Shown here: positions 41,888 to 51,255 of the stretch, piece after piece
Layout of the letters: each line of letters starts with the position of its first letter
Position numbering within the stretch: position 1 is the stretch's first letter
From: Siminovitchia thermophila
Lineage (GTDB): Bacteria > Bacillota > Bacilli > Bacillales > Bacillaceae_C
Direction of reading: 5' to 3'
DNA: 64,000 bases
NCBI RefSeq assembly: GCF_016909185.1
Contig: NZ_JAFBFH010000021.1
Location: 1-64,000, forward strand
Translations under genes and position numbers: made by a program
The notes under the pieces: model-generated
The model's input: only the letters and a program-made list of their open reading frames with translations
What the model was told of the DNA's origin: nothing
The model's database searches: none

Positions 41888-42012
41888 TAATAAACAGCGT
41901 GCTATGGTGAAGGTACAGTACCGACGCAATCGGAATTGTAATCTGTGACAACTTACAATTTTGTAAGGCGATACAGGGAACTTTTTGTCCTCGGAAGCGT
42001 CAAAGGACATTA
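41888..42012. promoter_or_regulatory. Leader of the SLH gene
   Basis: Weak TTGTGG and TGCTAT boxes lie near 41876-41905. Two hairpins follow: CTTACAA/TTGTAAG (about 41953-41968) and TGTCCT/AGGACA (about 41987-42012). They may protect or regulate the mRNA. Confidence 0.35.
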
Positions 42013-42043
42013 CACAATTATTTACCATTAGGAGGAAAGCGAA

Positions 42044-43207
42044 ATGACGAAAAAGAAAAAACGAAATGCATTATTTGTGGCGACACTTGCCGCGGCGGTT
42101 GCAATTCCATCCGCTGTTGCCCCGGTCCATTCCGAAGCGGCGAAGGAAAATAACGATTCAAAGGAATTACAGGTGGTGAATGTCAAGGCAACTTCTCCAT
42201 TCAAAGATGTTTCGAAATCGCATTGGGCATATGACGCGATTCATGAAATGCGAGATCAAGGAATCATCAACGGATACCCGGACGGTACATTCCGCCCATC
42301 CGAGAACATTACCCGTAAACACGTAGCAGCACTTTTGGATCGAGCGTTGCCATTAGAACCGGTACGGAAAGCGAAGGAGTTCAAAGATGTTCCAAAGTCG
42401 CACCCGTATCATGACGTCATTCAAAAGGTACAAATGGCAGGCATCATCGATGGGGATGAGAAAGGAAACTTTAACCCGGAAGCTCCACTGACCCGTGTAC
42501 AGATGGCAAAAGTTTTGGACTTGGCATTTGGACTTGAAGTGAAGGCAGATTATGATTTCCCTGACGTTCCTACTAAACATTGGGGTAATAAACATGTTCG
42601 TGCATTATACTCCAATGGAATTGCGATGGGGGATGGCGGCTACTACAAACCGAATAATCCGGTCACAAGGGCGCATTATGCGGCATTCTTGCAGCGGTTG
42701 ATGAATTTGGACGAGGATTTTGAAGCAAAACCGATCGAACCTGTAAAACCAGAACCGAAGCCGGAGCCAAAGCCTGAACCAACACCAAAACCGGAACAAC
42801 CAAAGCCTGAACAACCAAAACCTGATGAGCCTGTTGATCCAAAGCCAGAAAAGCCGAAAGAAGATGAATCAAAAATTAAATATAGCGATGTAAAGGACTG
42901 GAATGATGTGCCAAGACCAGATGGGTATGTACCAGGCGAACATTTTGAAAAACAAAATGCCATTGTAGAGAAAATCATGAAAGAAAACCAACATGGTTTT
43001 AGAGCGTCTTTCAGTATTCTCTCAAAGACTTTAGATGAAAAAGTTCAAAGGGATGCCGAATATATTGGGATTTCTAAAGATGAACTTGTTCGAATTATTA
43101 ATTGGACAATTGACACAGGAAAAGTTCATGATGGTAAAACTTTCACAGTATTCTATGACTACACAAATGGGCAAATTCATTTGTCTGGAATCCGAAAAGG
43201 TTTATAA
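42044..43207 (+). CDS. SLH-domain surface protein
   Basis: The 387-residue protein has a signal peptide (residues 1-31). Three SLH domains follow: about 45-95 with FKDVSKSHWAYDAI, 108-158 with FKDVPKSHPYHDVI, and 166-215 with FPDVPTKHWGNKHV. Then come a Pro/Lys/Glu linker of PKPE repeats and a C-terminal domain of about 100 residues of unknown fold. SLH triplets bind pyruvylated wall polysaccharide, so the protein should coat the cell surface. It heads a group of secreted proteins and may display the C-terminal domain for mating contact. ATG 42044 follows AGGAGG. Confidence 0.88.
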   Translation: MTKKKKRNALFVATLAAAVAIPSAVAPVHSEAAKENNDSKELQVVNVKATSPFKDVSKSHWAYDAIHEMRDQGIINGYPDGTFRPSENITRKHVAALLDRALPLEPVRKAKEFKDVPKSHPYHDVIQKVQMAGIIDGDEKGNFNPEAPLTRVQMAKVLDLAFGLEVKADYDFPDVPTKHWGNKHVRALYSNGIAMGDGGYYKPNNPVTRAHYAAFLQRLMNLDEDFEAKPIEPVKPEPKPEPKPEPTPKPEQPKPEQPKPDEPVDPKPEKPKEDESKIKYSDVKDWNDVPRPDGYVPGEHFEKQNAIVEKIMKENQHGFRASFSILSKTLDEKVQRDAEYIGISKDELVRIINWTIDTGKVHDGKTFTVFYDYTNGQIHLSGIRKGL

Positions 43208-43224
43208 AAAGGAAGTGACGTTAT

Positions 43225-45282
43225 TTGAAGAGGTATTTCAAGAAAGCTGGAATTGCCTTTTGTGCAGGCATTCTACTTTCTAGTTCGTTTATCGGAAGCA
43301 CAGTTGCACCAGTAAAAGCAGCTTCTGAACCAGTCACTGATTCCTATACTCTTACATTGCTATATCCTGATACTGTAGGCGAATCTCATGGGGTTGAACC
43401 TACAAATGTGAATCAGATTCATCAATTGATCAAAACAAGAGGGGCCAGTGAACCCGGACGATCTGGTTGGAGTGGAGCTGCTTTTGTATGTAACAGGGAT
43501 TTAGCTTTTGATGAGAACGGAAATCGAAAATATAATGATGATGGAAGCCCAAGGTCACCATGGGAAGAAGACGACAGATGGAACACCATTGATAGTCATG
43601 TCACACATAGTCCCACTAAATTCCGGAATGAAATTATTTCGAAATACGGACAGGAATTGTATGATATGGCTGTCGAGTCGGGACAACATTTTCATTACGA
43701 TCCCGATTCAAAAATACCCGATCGCTTTATCAATACACCACAAAACGCACACCATGGTCCCACAGGTAAATATGTAATCTACAGTAATGACACAAGAACT
43801 TTAGATTGCCAAGACGGGGAGTTAGCTTACTTCTATAACAACTTGGATTTCTATATCACCATGACATTCGATGTAACTTGGGAAGGCGAGGAAAACGGGA
43901 CTTCTACCGGGGAAGCTTATTGGGAACTTCAAAGAACAAACCCAAATGCCCCAAGTGAACTGTATGCATACAGCGCGTTCGAAGTGCCATATGAAAAGCA
44001 CGTGGCGGTTCGAAACGAGGAACATACCGTCACAATTGCTAGCAAGCATGTCCGACAGAAAGGACCAATTCAATTTCATATGAACGCGCAGGAAGCGAAA
44101 GGCGTCAGCATGGAATATGGATTTGGTTACGAATACACAAACAAAGAGATTGGTTGGGTCTGCACGGGGTCCGGGGAGGAACAAACCTGTGAATATGATT
44201 CAAGCCCGGATTGGAGGGCGGCCGAAGAATTTAATCTTGCAGGCTCCATCCCTGTAGATCACAAACAGGGGGATACAATCCGTAAAGATACAATTGAAGA
44301 TATAGTCGCGGAAAAGTTCGTCGTCGGTCGCCAAGACCTATGGAACGATTCAAGTAAGACATCGAAAGTGTTCCACGAAGAATGGAATAAGGCGAGCAGC
44401 AATACAAACAAATCACGGTACGAACTAAAAACGCAATCTACATTGCCTATCTTACCGGGTGATCTTGAATATCAAGTTGAAGTACCTTCCGAAGCTCATA
44501 AGGATGCTGGCTACAAAGTATTACGATCTGATCTCTCAAACGGCCACTATTATCCGGTGGATGTGGATGACAGTCTGAAAGCAGAATACGCTAATAATAC
44601 AGGTGAGCCAGGTTATGATTATGCAATTCCATTGCAACAAAGCATCATGAATGACAAGGGCATGAGCGGAAACAAACGGAAATTTGATTGGAAGTACGAA
44701 ACGGATTTGTTCTTCACGACAAAACATACCGGATTCCAAACTGGTTATGGGTATGCGGCGGATGTGAAAAACAGTGTTGTAAACAATGTAAGTCTTCCAT
44801 CACATTCTTCGCTAATGTCACAAGGAAGAAGCCTTTCCGAAGCGGCATTTGCAAATAAAGTCGGGGAAGTTTATAAAGACGACATCTTATATACTGATCA
44901 AAACGAATTTAATAAGCTAAAACGGTATATGATTCCTGTAGATCCTGATTCTCCACTTGAACCCATGCGAGAATACAAGAACCACACGATTCTGAAAAAC
45001 ATGGGCCTTAGCGATTTAAAGGTGGGATTTGATCAGACCTTCACATTCGAGCGATTCCTGTTCGGATCAGGTGCGGATGACGTCTTCTACATCGAGCAAG
45101 TCGATTCGAGGCAAGGTATCGGTTCAATGGAAAATGTGCATACGATTCTTATTCCATATGAGGAAGTGAAAGAACTCGCACAAATGAAGATGAACCGGAC
45201 CACAACGAAAATGCACAAGCTCCGGTTTGCGGACCGGGATTTCACCGATAAAGTAAAGGCAGTTCTTGAACTCGGATTATAA
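43225..45282 (+). CDS. Large secreted protein, paralogue A
   Basis: The 685-residue protein has a signal peptide (basic start, AGIAFCAGILLSSSFIGS) and no membrane anchor at the end. Residues from about 225 onward align with the protein at 45740: GEAYWELQRTNP/GIAYWELRRNDR, a YGFGYEYTN block, VDVDDSLK, and IMNDKGMSGNKR/VMTDKGTSGNTR, ending in a FGSGADD block. Cysteines occur as pairs. No known family is recognised. It lies between SLH and pilus genes, so a role at the mating contact is suggested by context. TTG 43225 follows AAAGGAAG. Confidence 0.65.
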   Translation: MKRYFKKAGIAFCAGILLSSSFIGSTVAPVKAASEPVTDSYTLTLLYPDTVGESHGVEPTNVNQIHQLIKTRGASEPGRSGWSGAAFVCNRDLAFDENGNRKYNDDGSPRSPWEEDDRWNTIDSHVTHSPTKFRNEIISKYGQELYDMAVESGQHFHYDPDSKIPDRFINTPQNAHHGPTGKYVIYSNDTRTLDCQDGELAYFYNNLDFYITMTFDVTWEGEENGTSTGEAYWELQRTNPNAPSELYAYSAFEVPYEKHVAVRNEEHTVTIASKHVRQKGPIQFHMNAQEAKGVSMEYGFGYEYTNKEIGWVCTGSGEEQTCEYDSSPDWRAAEEFNLAGSIPVDHKQGDTIRKDTIEDIVAEKFVVGRQDLWNDSSKTSKVFHEEWNKASSNTNKSRYELKTQSTLPILPGDLEYQVEVPSEAHKDAGYKVLRSDLSNGHYYPVDVDDSLKAEYANNTGEPGYDYAIPLQQSIMNDKGMSGNKRKFDWKYETDLFFTTKHTGFQTGYGYAADVKNSVVNNVSLPSHSSLMSQGRSLSEAAFANKVGEVYKDDILYTDQNEFNKLKRYMIPVDPDSPLEPMREYKNHTILKNMGLSDLKVGFDQTFTFERFLFGSGADDVFYIEQVDSRQGIGSMENVHTILIPYEEVKELAQMKMNRTTTKMHKLRFADRDFTDKVKAVLELGL

Positions 45283-45290
45283 AAAGACAG

Positions 45291-45331
45291 AAAGCGTCTA
45301 TCTTGAAGTTAAAAAGATAGACGCTTTTTTT
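45291..45331 (+). terminator. Perfect 14-bp terminator
   Basis: AAAGCGTCTATCTT (45291-45304) pairs perfectly with AAGATAGACGCTTT (45314-45327), followed by T7. Confidence 0.88.
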
Positions 45332-45492
45332 GTTTATAGGATATTATCTGTCATCATTATGATACATACGGCACTTCTGATCAGTGACATAAAAAATACT
45401 TTATGTTTCCATATGTTCCCTAGCTTTTTTAGGAAGAAAGTGAGAGTAAGAGAGGATAAAGGAATCAAAAAAAATAAAACTGATAATTTGAT

Positions 45493-45521
45493 TTGAAAGC
45501 GTCTACAATATATGGTATATT
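45493..45521 (+). promoter_or_regulatory. SigA promoter of the leader RNA
   Basis: TTGAAA (45493-45498), 17 bases, TATATT (45516-45521). Confidence 0.7.
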
Positions 45522-45527
45522 TTATAA

Positions 45528-45658
45528 ACAGAAGCGTAAAAAGGCACAACATGTTGTGTTATGTAAATCCAAAACGGAAAAGATGTTTCTTTTTACCTTC
45601 TGGAATAGCCCCCACTAAGCGTTTAATAAACGTTTGGTGGGGGCTTTTTTGTTGTGCC
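45528..45658 (+). ncRNA. Structured leader RNA upstream of paralogue B
   Basis: CACAACATGTTGTG (45545-45558) is a perfect palindrome, while GGCACAAC (45543-45550) can instead pair with GTTGTGCC (45651-45658) beyond the terminator. The two folds exclude each other, as in attenuators or riboswitches. No known riboswitch class is recognised. It could also be a free small RNA of about 120 bases. Confidence 0.45.
45607..45650 (+). terminator. Leader terminator
   Basis: GCCCCCAC (45608-45615) pairs with GTGGGGGC (45637-45644) and CGTTTA/TAAACG lies inside; TTTTTT follows. It is 90 bases before the next start codon. Confidence 0.85.
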
Positions 45659-45739
45659 TGTCGATTTTTGTAGAAAAAGGAGGGCAGCCTATTTGTATTT
45701 TCTTTTAACAACTTAATAAACAAGCAAGGAGGCTTTTAG

Positions 45740-48397
45740 TTGAAAAACGAAAGGAGTTTTGTTCTAAAGTTTTTTCTGTTATTTGTTGCTTTAGGAATGC
45801 TTTCTATTCCTCTCTTTCATCATATTGAAGCTGCTATTTCAGATAGCAATGCTACGGGAGCCAATTTCAATCCGTTTGCGGTCGATTCTACCGTCAAGAA
45901 AAATTGGAGAAAAACAAAGGGTGGGAAAGAATACCGTCCCGGAACAGGAAGAAAACTCGTCTACGATGTTTATTCAGGGGCTTCAAACGATTCCCTGAAA
46001 CGGAGTTGGACCATCACAAAAGCAAACAAGGGGCGCGGATTGGAGTCCTTCCTTCAATTTTACGGTTGGAGTGTCATTGAGGGGAGACAGCATCATAATC
46101 GTGATAATCAGGCAACGTATATCGTTGCTGTCAACCAACGGACAAAGCAGGAGGTCATCGTGAAGGCGGAAATGACCAACCTTAATGCAGGGAAGGATAT
46201 GGAATTTGGGAAAACATCAGCGACGGGACCGATTAACAACCTTTGTGGTAGCAGCGTTCGAAATGTGCCTTCCGATGTCTGCAACATGGAATACAAATGG
46301 GTCGGTTTTAAAGCATGGCTCCCTCTTGATGAATTGTTTCCTGATCCTGATAAGGAAGAAGATTGGATTCTCTACATTGTGAAAAATGTGGACGGGCATA
46401 TCGTCTACGATGAACTTATCATGCCGTTCGCCTTTGATCGTCTGGATTTCCTTAATGGTGAATTAAGTCTTGATAGCGGTGAGGATACGAACAAATTAGT
46501 GATGAATGCTGAAAACGTGATCCGCAGAGCTGTTCCGAGAGGGGTTAATCCAAGTGAGAACCGCAAGTATTTTGTGCAGGGTCAGACATATCAACGTGTG
46601 AATCAGGATGAGAGCACGGGTGTCGCTGTCTGGTATGGTGTGCGAAGTCCGCATGACGGTAATGCTGTACGGTGGACATCTTCTAGTTATTGGACTTTTG
46701 GAGGAACAACAGCAACTTTGAGCTATCGCTTAAAGAAAATAGATGTCATCATCCGGCATATTGATAGTGATACCGGGAAGGTCCTCGGAACCGAAAAGGA
46801 AAAGGTTATTCTCAATCATGAGTTTGCGGCAAAGCCAAAAGGCTCGGGATTTTTCAAAGATAAAGATGGAAATCCATATGTCGCGTCCCCCGCAAACCAA
46901 AGTTTCAAAGGAATCATAAAAAAAGAAATAACCATAGATTTTAAGTATCGTAGATCCCTTCCTGACCCGAGCAAAAACTATGAAGAGAAGGGAACGACGG
47001 ACGGAAAGGCAGATGGGATTGCCTATTGGGAACTGAGGCGGAACGATCGATCGAAAGCAAGTGATGTGTCCGTTAGCAATCAATTCTCTATTACAGGGAA
47101 GCACTATGCTGTTAGGAATCAAAAACATCACATTGATTTTGCAGGACGTTTCATAGAACAAAAGAATCCGATACAAGATGTCGCAGCAGGATCGCTCGTC
47201 AAAGGGGATACCTATCAATACGGCTTTTCCTATGAATATACAAATTTCTATCGTGACAATTATGTATGTGTTGAGCAGCAGGGTAAGGATTGTTTCAAAT
47301 GGGAGTTCAAGGATCGTACGCCTGTATGGGAACTTGGAAAGACATTCGCAATTATGGATACATTTACGATGAATCATAGACAGGGCGACACTTTGAAATT
47401 TTCAACATTAGAAGAAGCCTTGAAACAAAAGTTGCTTGTCGGGCAAGAAGATCGTTGGAATGGTGCAACTAAGCTTTCAAGAAAAGATTTCTTCGAACAG
47501 TGGCGGAAATCCCCAGATAGCAACTATCAATCAGAACACGTTTTGAAAACTCAATCGGCTATTCCAGTTTCAGTTGGTGGGGTAATCTATGAAGTATCGC
47601 TTCCGTCTGGTTTGCAACTGACACCTTCATTCCATCCGATGAAATACGAATTGAGTTCCGGTTCTTTCTTTCCGCCGGATGTTGATGATAGTTTAAAAAA
47701 AGACTACAAGAACACGACAGCTTACACGGAATACAAGTACATGTTCCCTTTACAACAAAATGTCATGACCGATAAGGGGACGTCAGGAAATACGAGGTCA
47801 TTCAGCATGGACTACGTGGGTGATTTCTTCTTTATGGGGAAGCATACAGGCTATATTGTCGGCTACCCATATGCGGATGCGGCAAAAGAAGCGATTCTTG
47901 TGAATAAGGAATCTCCATCCTTTTCGATGGTAACAATTGAGGGCATAACAAAACTTCTTTTGAACTTTGAGCGCGAAACAGGATACCGTTTGGTCGATGA
48001 TGTCCTTTACACAGATACGGACAGCAAGGATAACCGGGAGAAATTGCAACGTTATCAGTTGCCGGTGTCGCCAGATTCCATTCTACATCCGGGCCAGCAA
48101 TACCGAAATCATATTGTCCTTTCTAATTTGGGGTTAAGTGATGCCACGTTCCGATTCGACCAAACATTTCAATTTGAACGGTATATGTTCGGGTCAGGAG
48201 CGGATGACGCATGGATAATCGAACAAGTGGAATCACGAGTTCGGGTCAATCCCGAAGAAGTTCATACTGTGATTATTAAATATGATGATCTGAAACGCAT
48301 TGCCGCGGAAGAAGGAAAACGGCCAAAAGAGAGGATTCACAAATTTAGGCTGCTTGATCGTTCATTCAAAGATAGGTTAGTAGACTTTTTCCAATGA
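45740..48397 (+). CDS. Large secreted protein, paralogue B, with MucBP-like domain
   Basis: The 885-residue protein has a signal peptide (FVLKFFLLFVALGMLSIPLF) and an N-terminal region of about 310 residues not found in paralogue A. A MucBP-like segment follows near 333-408 (VIIRHIDSDTGKVLGTE to ITIDFKYRR), then the domain shared with paralogue A to the end. MucBP domains bind mucin-like or other glycans, so adhesion is plausible. No sortase or membrane anchor is visible. TTG 45740 follows AAGGAGG. Expression depends on the leader upstream. Confidence 0.6.
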   Translation: MKNERSFVLKFFLLFVALGMLSIPLFHHIEAAISDSNATGANFNPFAVDSTVKKNWRKTKGGKEYRPGTGRKLVYDVYSGASNDSLKRSWTITKANKGRGLESFLQFYGWSVIEGRQHHNRDNQATYIVAVNQRTKQEVIVKAEMTNLNAGKDMEFGKTSATGPINNLCGSSVRNVPSDVCNMEYKWVGFKAWLPLDELFPDPDKEEDWILYIVKNVDGHIVYDELIMPFAFDRLDFLNGELSLDSGEDTNKLVMNAENVIRRAVPRGVNPSENRKYFVQGQTYQRVNQDESTGVAVWYGVRSPHDGNAVRWTSSSYWTFGGTTATLSYRLKKIDVIIRHIDSDTGKVLGTEKEKVILNHEFAAKPKGSGFFKDKDGNPYVASPANQSFKGIIKKEITIDFKYRRSLPDPSKNYEEKGTTDGKADGIAYWELRRNDRSKASDVSVSNQFSITGKHYAVRNQKHHIDFAGRFIEQKNPIQDVAAGSLVKGDTYQYGFSYEYTNFYRDNYVCVEQQGKDCFKWEFKDRTPVWELGKTFAIMDTFTMNHRQGDTLKFSTLEEALKQKLLVGQEDRWNGATKLSRKDFFEQWRKSPDSNYQSEHVLKTQSAIPVSVGGVIYEVSLPSGLQLTPSFHPMKYELSSGSFFPPDVDDSLKKDYKNTTAYTEYKYMFPLQQNVMTDKGTSGNTRSFSMDYVGDFFFMGKHTGYIVGYPYADAAKEAILVNKESPSFSMVTIEGITKLLLNFERETGYRLVDDVLYTDTDSKDNREKLQRYQLPVSPDSILHPGQQYRNHIVLSNLGLSDATFRFDQTFQFERYMFGSGADDAWIIEQVESRVRVNPEEVHTVIIKYDDLKRIAAEEGKRPKERIHKFRLLDRSFKDRLVDFFQ

Positions 48398-48406
48398 ATA
48401 TTGAAG

Positions 48407-48455
48407 AAAAGGAAGAACTGTGGCGTTTTGCTTCTGTCCTTCCTTTTTCTTTTTT
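48407..48455 (+). terminator. Terminator after paralogue B
   Basis: AAAAGGAAG (48407-48415) pairs with CTTCCTTTT (from 48439), followed by a T-rich run. Confidence 0.75.
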
Positions 48456-48458
48456 GTT

Positions 48459-48525
48459 GCGGACTTTTCGCGAACATTTTGCGTACATTTTGCGGACTTC
48501 GCAGGTACTCGGGGCTTGGTATTAT
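48459..48525 (+). promoter_or_regulatory. Activator-type promoter with four 11-bp repeats
   Basis: Units GCGGACT, GCGAACA, GCGTACA and GCGGACT start at 48459, 48470, 48481 and 48492, exactly 11 bp apart with T-rich spacers. A -10-like TATTAT is at 48520-48525, 28 bases after the last unit starts. The arrangement copies 15799-15842 and precedes the pilus operon. Confidence 0.6.
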
Positions 48526-48659
48526 TAAGTCACAAGGAAGACAGCGACAAACAAAACGTGAAACTTCCTCGTACAACTAAAATATTTTGAAACAAGCAAC
48601 TCGGATCTGATGATTCCTTTATGGCGAGTTTCAAAGACTAACAAAAGGAGGGAAAGCTA

Positions 48660-48836
48660 TTGGCAGAGCATAAGGGAGCCATCACATTACTCATCGCAGT
48701 TCTAATGCTATTCGCTGTATGGGTATTCTTCGGAGAAAACTACATTTCTCCAATCCTTACAGACATCGGCGAAGGATTCAAAGGTATGGTAACAAATGTC
48801 TTCACTGACATTCCGAAGAATCCAACACAGCCTTGA
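48660..48836 (+). CDS. 58-residue pilin-like protein
   Basis: TTG 48660 follows AAAGGAGGGAAAG and encodes AEHKGAITLLIAVLMLFAVW, then a polar tail ending PKNPTQP. A short charged leader ending in KG followed by a hydrophobic helix is the form of type IV/Flp prepilins, where a peptidase cuts after the Gly. The conserved Glu at +5 is missing. It is the first gene of the Tad-like cluster, where the major pilin is expected. No prepilin peptidase gene is seen in the window. Confidence 0.55.
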   Translation: MAEHKGAITLLIAVLMLFAVWVFFGENYISPILTDIGEGFKGMVTNVFTDIPKNPTQP

Positions 48837-49019
48837 TAGGTTCGGAAAATACCCACTATCCTAAAGCAACACTATTAGATGATCTTTCATTTTCGTAATC
48901 ACAATCTCATCTGCACCCCTAGTCTTTGCCCCTCCCTTTGGTGAGGGGCATTTTTAAAAAAAGCGCTTTTTTTAAAAAGAACAAAGAACAACAAAAATTT
49001 AAAAAGGGAGGGAGTGAAT
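48837..49019 (+). terminator. Weak hairpin between pilin and TadE-like genes
   Basis: CCCTCCC near 48928 and GGTGAGGGG near 48938 can form a short stem followed by a T/A-rich run (about 48926-48962). It may partially terminate, leaving excess pilin mRNA. No gene is seen in these 180 bases. Confidence 0.4.
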
Positions 49020-49439
49020 ATGAGCACTCCTTTTAAATGGTTTGTCATTTCCGCAACAGTAGGCGTTGTTGTCTTTTTTATTGCCTATCGCGGACTTGTT
49101 CAAAACTCGGCTACAACTACGACATCCGAAATCGAAGTGTTGGCTGAAAGTGTCAGTGCCGGCATCATCCGTGGAGAAGTGGAAGAAGGCGGAGACGGTT
49201 TCCTTCATTTTGATAAGGAAGAACTTGTCGCAAACCTTGTCGCCAATGTTTCTACAGCACAAAAGACACTCGGATACGATGTGAAACTTGACTATGTGTT
49301 CCTTGATAATCAAGGGAACGTGACGGAGGACGACAATCTGATCCGCGGCATCCAGTTTCGGGTGCAGTATGTGGATGATAAAGGGGAAGTAAAAGCGACG
49401 GCGGAACGAAGGCTCGCGCTCAACTACCCAAGCAATTAA
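49020..49439 (+). CDS. TadE-like minor pilin-type protein
   Basis: The 139-residue protein has an N-terminal membrane helix (WFVISATVGVVVFFIAYRG) and an extracellular domain with acidic and beta-rich segments (GFLHFDKEELVANLVANVST, IRGIQFRVQYVDD). TadE/F-type minor pilins share this size and topology. ATG 49020 lies seven bases after AGGGAGG. The call rests on topology and location. Confidence 0.5.
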   Translation: MSTPFKWFVISATVGVVVFFIAYRGLVQNSATTTTSEIEVLAESVSAGIIRGEVEEGGDGFLHFDKEELVANLVANVSTAQKTLGYDVKLDYVFLDNQGNVTEDDNLIRGIQFRVQYVDDKGEVKATAERRLALNYPSN

Positions 49440-49467
49440 TAAGCAACAGAAGGAAGGAGGCGAAAAC

Positions 49468-51222
49468 ATGTCTCAAATGAAGTCAATGTTGCTCGCGATG
49501 TTGTTTTTTGTTGGATTTATAGTTCCTGCGTTTCTGTTGTTTTTTATTGACAGTACGAATCAAAACGCATTCCTTAAAACAACCAAAGAAATTACTGAAT
49601 TGGTTAAAGAGGATGCAGGAGTCAGTGATCGTGTGAAGTCGGTGGTGAATGACTACAAAACAAAAGGATACACAATCTCGTTCACTGACCAGTACGGGCA
49701 ACCAGTAAACGGTATCGCGAACTACGGAGACACAATACAAGTTCATTACCAATACACATTCAAAAGTGTATTCAAAGATCAAACACTTGAATCATCCAAT
49801 AAAGTATTCATCCTAAAACGCAACGGAGAAAATAGACCGGGTTGGGATAATGGTGGAGAATTGCAACCACGTACGGTCGTGAAGCTCACAACCGAATCGA
49901 AGAATGTCACTCACGAAGAAACTTTTGTCATTCCGGGTATGACGCGATTAAGAAGCGTCACATCAAATACAGGGTCCGTCGAAGTGGTGAAAGTTGAAGG
50001 GAACCGTGTCACCGTGAGAGCGACAAATGGATCGCCAAGTAAGAAGGTTCAAACTGGTGGAACGGTCATGGCTGACGATACGAAGATCGTAACAGAAACT
50101 ATTGTGAAGACTAATGAAAAAGACCTCCCAAATACGATTACTTATAGCGAAGATGTCTATGAAGGAACGTTAAATCGTAACGGAGCCGTTGATAAGAAAC
50201 AAACGGGCGGAGAATTCATCCCTGCACAAACCAAAGAAGTAGGTAACCAACCATCCCCTGATTATTCCGATAGCGAAGGATTTAAAGGCACATTGGAACG
50301 CTATGTGCATAGCGGGGAATACACGCCAGAGCAAAGTAAATTTGTGGAAGCGCAAGAAACTCAAAATTATATTGACGATGAAGGGTTTAGAGGAATTCTT
50401 TCAAAATATCTTTACGATGTGGAAGTGACGCCTGAACATACCCGATTTGTTAGACTCAACCATTCAGGTGAAACGGCGATGGGAAAATTGGTCGAGCCTA
50501 GCTCGAAAACATACCAATACAATCGTGATGGATATGTAGGTGTTCTCGATTATGTCGGCTATATAGGGACAGCCCCATCTAAGCCTGTTAGTGAAACTAT
50601 CAATTGCTATAATGCTATATCTTCAGGATATTATGTGTATCAAAATGGTCGATGGAAGAGCAGATCGGGAGGATCAGGTTGTGGACAGCCAAATTATTAT
50701 GAAGAAGGAAGTTGGTTTGGCAGGTATACAGAAAGAGAGGAAATAACGTTAGAACAACCGTACTTTGAATACAAAATCAAATCCAGCCTAGAGGGGATAA
50801 AAACAGGAACAAGAGAAGAGTTGAAACTTTCTTCATCAGGAAATGTAAGTGTCGATGAAATCCCTCATTTATTTCCGAACCCTAAAGAGGGGGATAGGAT
50901 TGAATTTAATAAGATTACAACACATCTTATTTTGTCTGGGACTGCCTATGATCTTTCAAAAGGTGAGGTGATGTGGAGATACGAAGGGTATGTGACACGC
51001 CCGGCTGTAGAGATTCCATTGTATCGGTATCAAGGCGTTGTTACAAAGCCTGCGGTAGATACAAGAGTATGGCGTTATGGTGGAAAAGTAACGAAACCTG
51101 CGGTTGATACAAGAACTTACGAATACACACAAGAATACAAAGGGACTGCAACCAAGAAGGGACTCGATACTCGGACCTATGATACTTATTACCAATATCG
51201 TTTGACGTTTGAATATGAGTAA
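49468..51222 (+). CDS. TadE-like repeat protein A
   Basis: The 584-residue protein begins with a membrane helix (MLFFVGFIVPAFLLFF) and a conserved block TKEITELVKEDAGVSDRVKS. The surface part has repeats of about 40 residues (DSEGFKGTLERYVHSGEYTP), a variable centre with two cysteines, and C-terminal tandem repeats of the type YRYQGVVTKPAVDTR. It is paralogous with the next gene. It is probably displayed on or beside the pilus as an adhesin or tip protein. ATG 49468 follows GGAGG. Confidence 0.6.
   Translation: MSQMKSMLLAMLFFVGFIVPAFLLFFIDSTNQNAFLKTTKEITELVKEDAGVSDRVKSVVNDYKTKGYTISFTDQYGQPVNGIANYGDTIQVHYQYTFKSVFKDQTLESSNKVFILKRNGENRPGWDNGGELQPRTVVKLTTESKNVTHEETFVIPGMTRLRSVTSNTGSVEVVKVEGNRVTVRATNGSPSKKVQTGGTVMADDTKIVTETIVKTNEKDLPNTITYSEDVYEGTLNRNGAVDKKQTGGEFIPAQTKEVGNQPSPDYSDSEGFKGTLERYVHSGEYTPEQSKFVEAQETQNYIDDEGFRGILSKYLYDVEVTPEHTRFVRLNHSGETAMGKLVEPSSKTYQYNRDGYVGVLDYVGYIGTAPSKPVSETINCYNAISSGYYVYQNGRWKSRSGGSGCGQPNYYEEGSWFGRYTEREEITLEQPYFEYKIKSSLEGIKTGTREELKLSSSGNVSVDEIPHLFPNPKEGDRIEFNKITTHLILSGTAYDLSKGEVMWRYEGYVTRPAVEIPLYRYQGVVTKPAVDTRVWRYGGKVTKPAVDTRTYEYTQEYKGTATKKGLDTRTYDTYYQYRLTFEYE
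50261..50315 (+). repeat. 55-bp exact repeat, copy 1
   Basis: Identical to 52073-52127 in the paralogous next gene, whereas flanking coding sequence has many silent differences. Confidence 0.85.
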
Positions 51223-51255
51223 ATCTACTAATCTACGGGAAGGAGGGAATTCAGT

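Larger units (their letters stand above)
45332..45739 (+). other. Intergenic region with promoter and structured leader
   Basis: No gene is supported. It holds the promoter at 45493-45521 and a leader RNA ending in the terminator at 45607-45650, listed separately, then the ribosome site of the next gene. Confidence 0.6.

Noticed and set aside
45266-45496. Rightward reading frame of 76 codons after the first large secreted protein
   Set aside because: It overlaps the previous stop and runs straight through a perfect terminator; no ribosome site and no protein-like pattern.
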